DNA of 64,000 nt from positions 6,545,412-6,609,411 of the forward strand of contig NC_051102.1 of the NCBI RefSeq assembly GCF_901709675.1, written 5' to 3'. A program made the position numbers and the translations under genes. Position 1 is the first letter of the stretch, and every line of letters starts with the position of its first letter. Positions 1 to 11,600 of this stretch are shown here, in pieces. This stretch comes from Syngnathus acus. Taxonomy: Eukaryota; Chordata; Actinopteri; Syngnathiformes; Syngnathidae. The notes under the pieces are model-generated. The model did not search any database. It was not told the DNA's origin and worked only from the letters and a program-made list of their open reading frames with translations.

Positions 1-609
1 ATCTTTGATTCTTTTTTAATACATAATCACAAAATCCACATTTAAACAAACAGAATGATGAAAAAGTTGTCTTAGCACATCTCGGTCATCTCAGGTGAAG
101 AAGTTGCTGACTTTATATCCGCAGGCTCAACTCCCTCATCACTTGCTGGTTAACTTTTACAGGAAGACAACTTAAGCTGTGCACAGTGTGGTTCGCCAGT
201 TACAGTGATGAGGGCAAGGCTGGCCTGCAGAGAGAACCTTGGGGCTACACTTGCAGAATACAGAGAAAGGCTAGAAACATCCCGCTCTGATCCCCGCACA
301 CCTTGAACATTCGCTGTTCCCTCCCATGCAGAGCAAAAAGACTAGCAGAGTAGTCGACAATTTATTTTTTCCTCCAGGCTGTCTGTCATTGCAGCAATTC
401 CATACTGTCGCCGTCATTATTTTTAAATGTGTGTGGATTGCTCCAAGTGTGTTTTGTTAAACCCGAATAAGTTTTGTTCTGACCACCAAATGAAAATAAG
501 GAAAATTATTGATATCATTGTTGGGATAAGTTTAAATATTCTTGGTTAAAGAAGTCCCATTGCGACATTAAATTACATCTTTAGTCGCGTTGGTTAGCAC
601 TACTGATTC

Positions 610-695
610 TAAAGCATAGGTGTCAAACGCAAGGCACAGGGGCCAGATACGGCCCGTGAAATCATTTTCTGTGGCCCGCGAAGACAAATTGTGCA
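610..695 (+). repeat. Degenerate GGCCCG-type interspersed repeat
   Basis: The stretch has the pattern GGTGTCAAAC, then GGGGCCAGATACGGCCCG, then GTGGCCCGCGAAGAC. This is typical of a short non-autonomous repeat common in fish genomes. A related sequence lies at 12179-12243 inside pde4dip. Family assignment is by pattern memory only. Confidence 0.5.
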
Positions 696-1710
696 TCGAC
701 TTCATGTGTCAATACTAAAATTACAAATTGTCTTCACTTGTAAAAAAAAAAAATAGAAAGAACGCTTGGATTTTATTTACTAGTCTCTGATTTCAAAACT
801 AGTTCGTCATCAGTTTGTTGTGTAGCCTATACTGTATATAATATGAGACGTTCATACATTTATTCGGGTTGACAGTCATAACGGCCCTCCGAGGGAAACT
901 ATGACTACGATGGGGCCTGCGACAAAAATGTATTTGACAACCCTGTAATCTAAAGGCTCCGGGCAGATTAATTTGGCATGGCAACACATGGAGGCTAAAT
1001 TCTGATTGGACAAAAAGATTGAACGTTCACATACGCGTACTGAAAACAACCCAGTCAAGAGAAACGCTATAAAATGAAGAGAATAGGATACTGGGATTAA
1101 ATGAATGCAATTTCATGGGTCAAATATTGGAATTTAGGTCATAAATACAGCTCAGTGCTTCCGAAGGAGGTGATCTCAAACCACTTTGCAAGCTCATCAA
1201 GACAATTGCAAGCCAAATGTAGAGTGAAACCATTTCAGTGTGAATACACTTACTCGTGGAGTGCAGGGAGATTGTTCATTGTGTACAAAACTGCAGGAGC
1301 CAGCAGGGAGAGGCCCAATACACACAGTTCCTCGGGAATCCTCATGGTCCAACGTTCAGCTCTTTGGAGACAGTTGAGAGTCCAGACAAAAAATATCCTC
1401 CAGTTGCTAACCTAATGTCGCACGAGTGGAGCCATGCTTCTGCCCGGTGTGGTCTGTTTTTGATCAGTGATAAATCAACATCAGCAGGTCTCCACCTTCC
1501 CTGCAGGTCTCAAAGTCCAGTTTAGGCAATGATAGAGGCTCAAATTTAATTGTGTGTTTTCAAGAACGTTGGATGGCACATGTTGACACTAAAATAATCC
1601 CATTTTCACTTCAAAGTGTTTTGTTTTTTTTTTGCGTGGATTTTATCTTTCACTTCAAGTAACTTGCAGTTATTTCGTCAAACCGTTCCAATTGTATAAT
1701 TTAGACAACA

Positions 1711-1724
1711 CTGCCATCTAGCGG
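1711..1724 (-). promoter_or_regulatory. CTCF-like motif
   Basis: Read on the minus strand this is CCGCTAGATGGCAG, which fits the vertebrate CTCF core (CCASYAGRKGGCAS) at every position but one. It lies about 550 bp upstream of the small membrane gene cluster. Occupancy cannot be inferred from sequence alone. Confidence 0.4.
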
Positions 1725-2261
1725 ACACGGTTGTTCATGTCAGTTAATTATTTAGTGGTTCTCAAAACTATTAGTGCTGTTTACGGATAAGTTATAATTT
1801 TATGTTCTATAAAAACATACAGTGATGACAATCGAATAGAATACTTCAATCATTTTTTTTTTAACCTTGACACAAGCCATCTGTTGTGTTTTCTATAAGA
1901 TCAACAATTTCCCTGTAGGCTATTTCCATTCTTGATTAGATTCTGGATTACATACATGGATAAGCAAGTTCTCAAGAAATCTTTGCTCAGTCCCCCACAT
2001 TTTTTTTTCATATAATGATGCATTATGCAACATCTTCTTGATAAACATTTCCAAAGCAGGCCGTCATCTAATGCAACTTATCTTCTGCAACAAAGCGGCT
2101 GAAGAGGATTAATCTCATATTGCCACAAGGAATTTAATGGCCAGTGGGAGTGGAGAGGGGTGGAGTGGCAGAGTAGAAAGACAAGACAGTCAAGCATTGG
2201 CCCCTCACAACACACACAGACACGTTTCGGAAGTGCGCTCATTTTTCACGTTTCTTCCATC

Positions 2262-2405
2262 ATGCTGCATCCTCTAGTCATCGGCATTATGACCGTCAAC
2301 ACCTCTCTCACTGTCGTCTACTGGGCCTTCCTCCTAGGTGACGTCTACTTCAAGTGGATGACAGAGCCGGAGGACAAGCCCAAGAAGATCGTCACCCCTG
2401 CCTGA
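2262..2405 (+). CDS. Putative 47-aa single-pass membrane micropeptide (1)
   Basis: I do not recognise this protein from a named family. It is a single-exon frame of 47 codons plus TGA. The ATG at 2262 has A at -3; upstream codons in the same open frame are low-complexity and contain no better start. Residues about 5-26 are hydrophobic (ending VVYWAFLLG) and form one likely membrane helix. They are followed by an acidic-then-basic tail (TEPEDKPKKIV). The next small frame, at 2873, shares the pattern HP[LF]..xI...N.......W.F[LI], so the two look like tandem paralogues. A polyadenylation signal follows at 2671. The size and single helix resemble regulatory micropeptides of membrane pumps or channels, but that is only an analogy. 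It could also be the last exon of a longer gene. Confidence 0.5.
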   Translation: MLHPLVIGIMTVNTSLTVVYWAFLLGDVYFKWMTEPEDKPKKIVTPA

Positions 2406-2670
2406 GGCGCCAACATGAGTCCAACTGACACAAGTGTTGTCTAGGACTGTAGTCAACTTTTAGAGATTCTTTTTGGAGTCTTCTTTTAGATTTTTATTTT
2501 CTAGAGAATGTTCCAGTTTCACTGTAAGCAACAGGGAGGAAAGAGTCAATGAAAAAAGGTACGTATCATTGCTGTTGAAGGGAACATTTGAATATTCAAG
2601 ATTAATACTTTTTAGGAAGTAAAAAAAGTCAACAAGTGATTTGGGGACAGATCAATCGTATTGATTTACG

Positions 2671-2676
2671 AATAAA
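2671..2676 (+). terminator. Polyadenylation signal AATAAA
   Basis: A canonical hexamer about 265 bp after the stop of the 47-aa micropeptide and upstream of the second small frame. Its position supports the two micropeptides being separate transcripts. No other evidence. Confidence 0.4.
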
Positions 2677-2872
2677 GTATTCAATTGAGTGTATTTAGTC
2701 CAAGTCTAATATACTGAACATAACCAAGCTTCCAATCTGCTGACTCAGGTAAAAGGCGCTGACATGCAAAGAAAATCCTAATCAAGGATTACAAAGGAGA
2801 GCACCTTGACAGTTCCGGCCAACCCTCCTAACAGAAATTTTAAGACGGCAACGCTTTGACATCTCACTCAAC

Positions 2873-3019
2873 ATGAGCGACTTCTTCTGCGGTCTGCACC
2901 CGTTCGCCTTGTTTATTCTCTTTGCAAACGTTGCAGTCATCATCCTGGAATGGCACTTTATCATCACTCGCTTTGTGCAACTTAACTTGCCGCGGGAAGA
3001 AAATAAAACAAATCCTTAG
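2873..3019 (+). CDS. Putative 48-aa single-pass membrane micropeptide (2)
   Basis: An uninterrupted frame of 48 codons plus TAG. The ATG at 2873 has a strong context (A at -3, A at +4). The product begins MSDFFCGLHPFALFILFANV. Residues 9-33 form a hydrophobic helix ending in EWHFII, followed by a short charged tail (LPREENKTNP). Aligned without gaps from the HP dipeptide, it shares His, Pro, Ile, Asn, Trp and Phe with the 47-aa protein at 2262. That match, the strong start context and the matching length are the reasons for calling it real. Function unknown; I do not recognise an orthologue. Conservation in other fish would decide. Confidence 0.5.
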   Translation: MSDFFCGLHPFALFILFANVAVIILEWHFIITRFVQLNLPREENKTNP

Positions 3020-3971
3020 AGGAGGAATATGAAGGACTTCTGGATTACCCCGTCAGAATTTTTGTTTACATTGATGGTTCGTTTGTGCTAAATGGGGCAA
3101 GGGTATCACTTGATGATCATTTTAACTTTTTTGTGGTTCCTTTTCAGATGCACTTGACACCCACTACTTTAGAAGATCCTTTATCGAAGGAAAAGATCTG
3201 AGAAGGCAACAAATCTTCATTTCCAGGTGGGTAAACTTAATTTTAAGTAGAGTAAAAAAAAATAAAATCAACATTTACATTCTCATTATTTACATTGGCT
3301 AGCTGCTTTAAGAGAAAATGGAAGAATTAAATATCATAGACATTTTGATCAGATTACAGAAATTGATGTATTGTGGTTTAAATTCCACAAAAGACTTTTG
3401 ACTCATCCAATTAATGCATTTTGTGTATCGCTTATACTCATTAGGGTCGCAACCACTGCCGGAGCTAAGGGGGGGCTCGGGGGCGTCACTGCCGGTGTTC
3501 CTTTTAATATATGTTTTGTATCACATTGATGTACGTATGCAGAGTGGTCCGAAGTATTACCATCCACCTCATATCTGTAATCCGTCCGCAGATGGAATGC
3601 TGATATTGCCAATCCTATTAACTCTGCCCTATATTTACCTCTGCCCTGACTCATGTTCCCTACGCTCTACCATATTCAGTGAAAGTCTTCGGAAATGAAA
3701 TAAAAGTAGGGATTTGAGTCTAGACTACGACTAAAATGAAAGCTATGGTGTCCTCTTTACATTTTGAGACTATCATTCCTTCACGTTCCCATCTGTCCAT
3801 CCTATCTATCGCTCATAAGAAATCATCACTCACAAAGTCTGACTTGGACTTTTGCTTTAAAGAGATCATCTACTTGTTCAAAACAGCTGAACGCTGTCCC
3901 TGAACGCCTCACAGGGAGTTTTGCTGTGGAATTTCCCACAAGTGGTGTCTGAACACCGGCGGTTTCTTCAG
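3020..3971. other. Intergenic; degenerate repeat piece near 3410-3460
   Basis: No coding sequence recognised. Near 3410-3460 is a degenerate copy of the common fish repeat with the core CGCTTATACTCATTAGGGTCGC. The bases just before the next ATG (TTTCTTCAG at 3963-3971) look like a splice acceptor, so the next gene probably has an untranslated first exon somewhere in this interval. Confidence 0.45.
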
Positions 3972-4643
3972 ATGTCTCCAGCAAAGAATGACTTGGACTA
4001 TAACCCCCCAGCAAGAGATGCCATAACTCTGCCACGCAATGTAGTTTTCGTCCTCATCGGGGTGGTCTTGGTTCTGGTGGCTACCTATGCCATAGTGGGA
4101 CACCTGATAAAAGATCTCATGCACGATCTTGCATGTAACCTGAGGCAGAAAGAACCCATTCATCACTTCCTGGTGCTTTGTCTCAGAACCAGTGTTTGGA
4201 CCCAGAACTGCCCTGAGGCTGGATTGATGTTTTGACCCAGTTTTATCCTCCCATGATGGTTTACCGATATCAGTCTACCCCAAAACAATCCCCTCGTGAT
4301 GAAAGTGAACCAAAATAAGTGAGCTTTGCATCAATGATGACATCAGCAGCCACTACTGAGTGGTCGACGGATGGATTCTCTATCCATCTCAATTAGTGTC
4401 CAAGTAACGATTAACCAATTTATCACACTGTTCTTCCTCTCAGACTGGATTCTTGGCCCCAAACCAGTGGAGGATCATTATGAGCTAGACAGAACAACAG
4501 TAGAAGAAAACGATCGACTGAGTGGTCACCAGATGGAGAGAGATGACGTGAAAATGGAGAGAGAGAGAAAGAAGGGACATTGCCAGGATCCAAACTTCCA
4601 TCCCATCCTCCTTCTCCGAGAAGAAGCGACCTCCGTTCATTGA
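3972..4643 (+). CDS. Small single-pass membrane protein, paralogue A (120 aa)
   Basis: Two coding exons, 3972-4134 and 4444-4643, joined in phase 1 (donor GTAACC, acceptor CTCTCAG). The frame closes at 120 aa with TGA. Exon 1 carries a conserved block: PPARDAITLP, a membrane helix at about residues 23-46, then YAIVGHLIKDLMHDLA. Exon 2 begins WILGPKPVE and continues as a charged cytoplasmic-like tail rich in Glu, Arg and Lys. The gene at 5465 has the same exon structure, the same phase and the same motifs, so the two are tandem duplicates. The ATG directly follows a TTTCTTCAG acceptor-like sequence, which suggests an upstream untranslated exon. I do not recognise the family; it has the size of a SMIM/TMEM-type protein. 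No catalytic motif is visible. Confidence 0.65.
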
Positions 4644-6000
<1,357 letters not shown>

Positions 6001-7170
6001 AAAAATGTGGACTCAGAGACTAGCTTTATAATAACATGACCGAGTAGTAAAGCTTCCTGATGATAGGAGGACATCTAGTGTTTATTATAGGTAGTGCTGC
6101 TGGATGGGGAATTGCATTGGGAGAATCTATATATGAAGCAATATTTATATATCATTTATTTTATCATACGGCGGTTTCTTTTTACTGTAGAACCAAATTT
6201 ATAATTCTCTCTGAGACACAATCTTGTACACAACTGCAAATCACAATTCTAAATTAAATACATGTCAGTAAAATAATGTGCTTCTTTGTTTGATACGAAT
6301 CTTGCATTAAATCTCATTTATTAGTGCACGAGTACAATTAAAAGAAGCCAACAAAATCTTCTGTGATGGTGAATGACTTTTGTTCCACTTCTTTCACTCT
6401 CCTGAATGTTCTTTGATTCCATTCATCATTTTACACAATGTCCCTATAGGCGAGATTGTGGAACAGATTAGATTACTTTGTCCTTGTTAAAAGTATCACC
6501 TTAATCCCATTTCTTTAACTAACTTCAAACGGTGCTCTAATCTTATTAACTGTTGCTCCCACCAAATAGTCTTAACTCTGCTGAAAGGTGCGCTTGTAAA
6601 GCGCAGTTTAAAAAAAAAAGAACATACTGTAGCTTGCCATAACTTCTGCTTGCCAGAATCTGAGCTGGACTGTTTATTTAAGGAGCAGGCATGCGGCTGG
6701 AGCACAAGTTACTCATTTTATCCCTAGCTTAAGCTGTTCTGTGCCCCATTCAGGCTACATTTTATGGCTTATTTTGAAAAACTGTGGCTGCCATTTATTC
6801 ATTATCCTTGCTATCGTGGCCATCAGCATTAGTAGAGTCCGTTATTGGCAACGTCAAGAATATAGAATAAATGTTTTTTCTATATTGTTGCAAGTAGGAA
6901 CCCAAATGTCCACCTCGTGCTCATTCTGCTGCAATAGACAAGCTCTTCTGCAGAGTGCTCGCTCTTTTGTGTCACGTTTTCTGCTCCACGGAGGGCGCAC
7001 GCACACGCACGCACGCACACACCCCCTCCTTCTCCTCCTCCTCCTCCTCTTGCAGACACACGCCACACTGCTCCCTCACCGCTATGAAAAGATAACCGTG
7101 GCTCAAGAAGACGCTGTGCTTTAAAGGAGACATGGATCCACATTGATTGCGAAGGAATTTCTGTATTTGT
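6001..7170. other. Intergenic and pde4dip upstream region
   Basis: No gene recognised. 7000-7060 is a CA/CG dinucleotide run followed by a CTC-rich pyrimidine tract. A 4-codon upstream frame (ATG at 7132, stop at once) precedes the first pde4dip start at 7171, as expected for a 5' leader. The most distal pde4dip promoter should therefore lie in about 6700-7130. Confidence 0.4.
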
Positions 7171-8615
7171 ATGGATCGGAGTCCATCGCCGATGTGGGGC
7201 GAGTGTAAGAGGTGAGGTGCTTGTATTTGTATTATTATTATTTTATTTGTTTTCAAGATAATGCTGCGCAAATGGGGGGGAAAGGCAGTGCGTGAACGCA
7301 GCATGACAATTAGCCAAGATTTATCACATAAGCATGCGACATGTATGGTTAAAGCCAATTGTCCTTTAAAGCGCAGGCCCAGCGGCAACCATCTGCATAT
7401 TCGTCTTTTTTTCTTTTCTTCTTCTGTCACGTCAATATTGAAAATAGAAGTGTCCATTTGGATTAGGAAAAAAGTAATGGGGGAAAACACAACGGCATAA
7501 ATGTCATATAAGATATAGGGAAGGATCCACGATGCTAACAAATTAGGAAGCTGAGCATGTGAATTCTTAACATACTGCAGTGTGGCACATTAAAAAAAAC
7601 AACAAAAAAAAAACAATAGTGGTGTTTCATTGCGATTGTCTGGTTTGAGCACAGCAATGTGGGGAGGTGAATTAGTCTGCTTAACTTTGAGCTCTGGCAT
7701 GCTGCAACTTGTCTTGTCGTTTTCAGCTGTTTTTAGGAATGTGCCATATATGGATGGGCGCAAGAGCAATTGGGAGCTTTAGGCCTGCCTGGATGGGTAG
7801 TATGCCAGGGTCGTGCTGCTTTCATTTTGGTTTATTTTTAGCACAATGCTAGCATGCTAGTTAGCACAGTGGAGTATTGATTTATTTGCAGGCTGCATTG
7901 CTTCTCCAATCCCTCCAAATGTTTGGTCTCGAATTTTTTTTTTTTTTGGAGGTAGTAGTACAGATTTACACTTGATGAGTAGGTATATTTTCCAGAGTCC
8001 CAACTTTATTTTTATTTTATTTGTTTACTGTCTTGGAAAACTACAATACACCAATTAAGACAACTATTATTCAGCATGCACAGTGTTTCTATATGCAGTA
8101 GCTGACAGAACTTTTGAAAATACTTCAAACGGTATCAAACACATGAAGAGGTATAGACATTTGATCTTATGATAAAAATACGGCTCTAAAGTGAAAGTCA
8201 TTCCAGGTCATAAAGTATCATCCACATCATAAAGCGGATTATCTGGGCAAAAGGTGCCTTTTTTGAAGAAGAATTATAAAACAGTCTGTATTGATTGACT
8301 TTTTTTTTTTTCTTTACTAAATAATGCCATTGATATTTCTTCATATTGGCGATGATTTAAGTATTAATCTACAATCCAGGATTTCGTCAATACAATTTAT
8401 TTTTCTGCACAGTGCTGTGGAGGAGGAAGCATCATCCAAAGTCACAGGCACCGTGACAGGTAGGCCGAACCTGCAATTTTTATATGGACCGCAAAGCTTA
8501 AGTATATATATATTTTTTTTTTTCTAACTGTAACCTGTTGTGTGTAGATGTGTGTCGAGACGAAGCAGACAACACTCCTCCTCTTCAGCCTCATACTCTA
8601 AAGCAATTTGAACAG
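7171..8615 (+). CDS. pde4dip distal alternative N-terminal exons (isoform a)
   Basis: Three small exons, 7171-7211, 8413-8459 and 8548-8615, keep one frame across two splices (donors GTGAGG and GTAGGC). They encode 52 residues from MDRSPSPMWGEC to LKQFEQ. The last exon ends in phase 0. LKQFEQ is what precedes the CM1 helix in CDK5RAP2-type proteins (KDFENQ). I therefore infer splicing onto the internal acceptor at 9981-9983 rather than to the ATG of the 9954 exon. The resulting isoform would be about 2178 aa. This exon set is less certain than the rest because it is short and poorly conserved. Confidence 0.65.
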
Positions 8616-11600
8616 GTATATATCGATATATTCCTCAAATATTGCTTTTTTTTTTTCTGGTCCCTTAACATTGTTGGCAGTCATTTGTTGTGATCCGGGA
8701 CAGTTTTCTCTTTGTTGCTATCTTGTGGTCAAATGTGTGATTACAGGTCCAGCCATACAGTATACAATTTTACTATTTTGGGAAAGTTGAATTGGAGTGT
8801 GTTTTCATTGTCATATTTGTGAAGGCCAGCAAAATAACATATTCATACAGTGTACTTGTGTTTGGCAGCTGGCATTATACTCAGAGGTTTACATAATCAT
8901 TTTGGTGTGTGCATCAAAGGTTGTTGTTTGGCACAATTATTTTTTTTCCCCGATTGTGACTTCACATTTGAACAGAATATATGTGTACACAAAAGTCAAC
9001 GTTTCATGCGTTAATCCGCCACATGATGTCATCCGAAATCTATGCAGACGCTAACTTTGCTGTCTGACCCATTTTACTCTGAATTATTGATCATTAGCTT
9101 GTAATGGGACACTTTAATGGACATGCTCAGTGATCACATCCAGAACAGGAAGTAGTGACGTATCCCCGCGTGTTTAAATAACCTTTTTTCGGATCACTAT
9201 TAGTCATAACTGAATCTTATTTTATATCAGACTAGAGATTCAGTAGAAAATTGATTTTGTTAAAATTGTTGAAGTGTCTTCTTTAAGGAAAGTGAGGGAG
9301 TGGGAGTTTAAGATCAGGGGATGTTTGAGAATAATTGTCAATTTTTTGTATATGTGAATCCCTTTGAGACTTGTTTGTGATTTAGGGCTATATAAATGAC
9401 TTGACTTGACTTGGATTGAGGAAGCTCAGTCTCCACTATACCTTTATTTCAATATGAAATTTGTTCTCGTGTGTGTCAATGTCAGTTGCTGCTTTTTGCG
9501 GGAGGGTGAGACTTCCCATCATATCACAAGTGTCTGCAAACCCGGCGAGTCTCACCCCCCCCCCCTTTCCCCCCTCCCCCTTCCTCCCCTCCACTTCCAC
9601 CCAATTCCCTTGGCAGTCTGAGATTCCAGGGATGTGCGCTCCTGTAAAATAAGCCCGAATGCCATCCCCTCGCTCCCAGATCACACCATGGAGCTGACAC
9701 GGATGCATCTATGACCGCTCGGGCCGCACAGATGCTCTCTCGTAGTCTCTGTGTGTGTTATTTATTCGTTTAAAAGTGTGTGATTTTGTCAATGGGGTGT
9801 CAGAGGCCCGACAGGGGCGGCATTTGTCAGGACGACCTGCCCGCAAGAGAGGCACACGTCCTTTGAACATGCCGTGACACGGAGAAGGACTTTTAAAAAT
9901 TATTTCTGACTTGTAACGGACATGTCAAGCCGCGTCGGCGCTTTTTGACGGTCATGTCTAACGGCTACCGCACTTTGTCACAGCACCTGGGCGACCTGAA
10001 GAAGGAGAACTTCAGCCTCAAGCTACGCATCTACTTCCTGGAGGAGAGAATTCAGCAGAAGTACGAGGAGAGCAGTGAAGATGTCTATCGAACGGTGAGT
10101 ATGGAAATGTACCTTGTCCTGCTACTGAGATTGTCGCACAAAAAAAAAAGAAAAAAACGTTGGTGGGATCAATTTCCAGTTTGTTGACTCAGCTGACCTG
10201 CTCATCAATACCTGTGTTGTTTTTCGGAATGTTGTTATTGTGAACAATGTTAAGGTTTCATTTTTTATTGCATTTTTATAAGGTTTATTTTTTTATGCAA
10301 ATTTCTGTCAAGGTACATTTTACTATGGCAAATATGGAGGCACGGTGCCAAATAGCCTTAGTTTTTTGTTCAGTAATAAATTAAATTAAATTCAGGTATG
10401 AAAGATTGTTTGGTCTTGAGAGGTGTGTGTTGCAACAGTGTTTTTTTTTTATATCCTTTGGTTGTTTAATGAATGAATTTCCTTCGGGATTCATGAATGA
10501 ATATCCTTCTGGATCAATAAAGAATCTATTTGCGATGACCAGCATATTTTCTTTTTTTTTTTCTTTAGCTTTTTCATACTTTTGATCAGCTAAATTGCAA
10601 CTGGTATTTTTCTGGCTGCTTAGATCGACATGAATAGATTTAATATGAGGTTTGCTTTATGAGAAACACAAATTTCAGTTTAGGGCTTTTTGTTTCGCTT
10701 TTGTCTGCAGCGTCATTAGGTTGCGTAGGTGTACCTAATGTTGTGTCTTAATGTCCTATCTCATAAATCTCCGAATGAAATATTTTCTGGATCAATGCAA
10801 TGTGCTATTATACACTGTATGGATGATATGGATGATTTTTTGTTGTTGTTGTTGTGGCGTGTTTTAGCAATGTTTTAAGTACTTCTGCTTAATTACCGTA
10901 AATTTCGGACTATAAGCCGTGACTTTTTTTGCAAATTTTGAACCCTGAATCACGAGTTTTAGCTGGTGCGGCTTATAGTCCGGTGCGGCTTATAGTTCGA
11001 AAATCACGGTATATCATTATTTCTCATGATTATTTTAATTCTATCCTTATTTCTCAAGATTATTTTCGAAAATGGAAAATGTCTTTTAGATTCAGCCTTG
11101 AGTCTTTCCCTATGAGTGCATACCAGATTGAATGTCAATTTGGATCTTTTTATCTTCACAGTTTAATCGCTTAGTGATTGGCGGCTAAGCTGCTCTGCGT
11201 TGTTGCTGTTGGTAGGACGTCAAGAGCGAGGGCTAGCTGCCCACTGTCTAAACATTTCCGTGAAACCCAGCACAGCCTAGGTGGTACATAGCGATCCCTC
11301 TGGAAGCTTTGATACGCTATTTTTAACCCGAGTAAAATGCACATGCATGAGAGTCAGTCTGACAGGAGACATTGTGTGTTTGTCTTATTGATTTGACGAC
11401 CTGTGAGCAAAATAGTCGTTAGCGTCCTCTTACAAAATCCATCTCTCTGACTGTGAGAATGTAGAATTTTGCTAGCATTTTGTGAGTGTAGTCTCGTCAC
11501 TCTGTGCCTGTTTTATTCGAGGACTTTGTTGCTGAGGGCTGAATGGCCAACAGGGGCTAAAATAGCAGGTGTACCCTGACGCTCGTCTATATATAGAGCT

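Larger units (their letters stand above)
1..2261. other. Intergenic DNA, no gene recognised
   Basis: AT-rich sequence with only short, repetitive or low-complexity reading frames on both strands. None resembles a protein I recognise or is flanked by convincing splice sites. It contains a degenerate repeat near 610-695 and a CTCF-like motif at 1711-1724. The last 100 bases should include the promoter and 5' leader of the micropeptide gene starting at 2262, but I see no clear TATA box. Confidence 0.6.

Noticed and set aside
1101-1525. 104-aa and 89-aa overlapping plus-strand frames in the left intergenic region
   Set aside because: No similarity to known proteins, no splice context, and composition like surrounding non-coding DNA.
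6972-7541. 189-aa minus-strand open frame
   Set aside because: It crosses the CA/CTC low-complexity tract and the first pde4dip exon and has no recognisable protein features or splice context.
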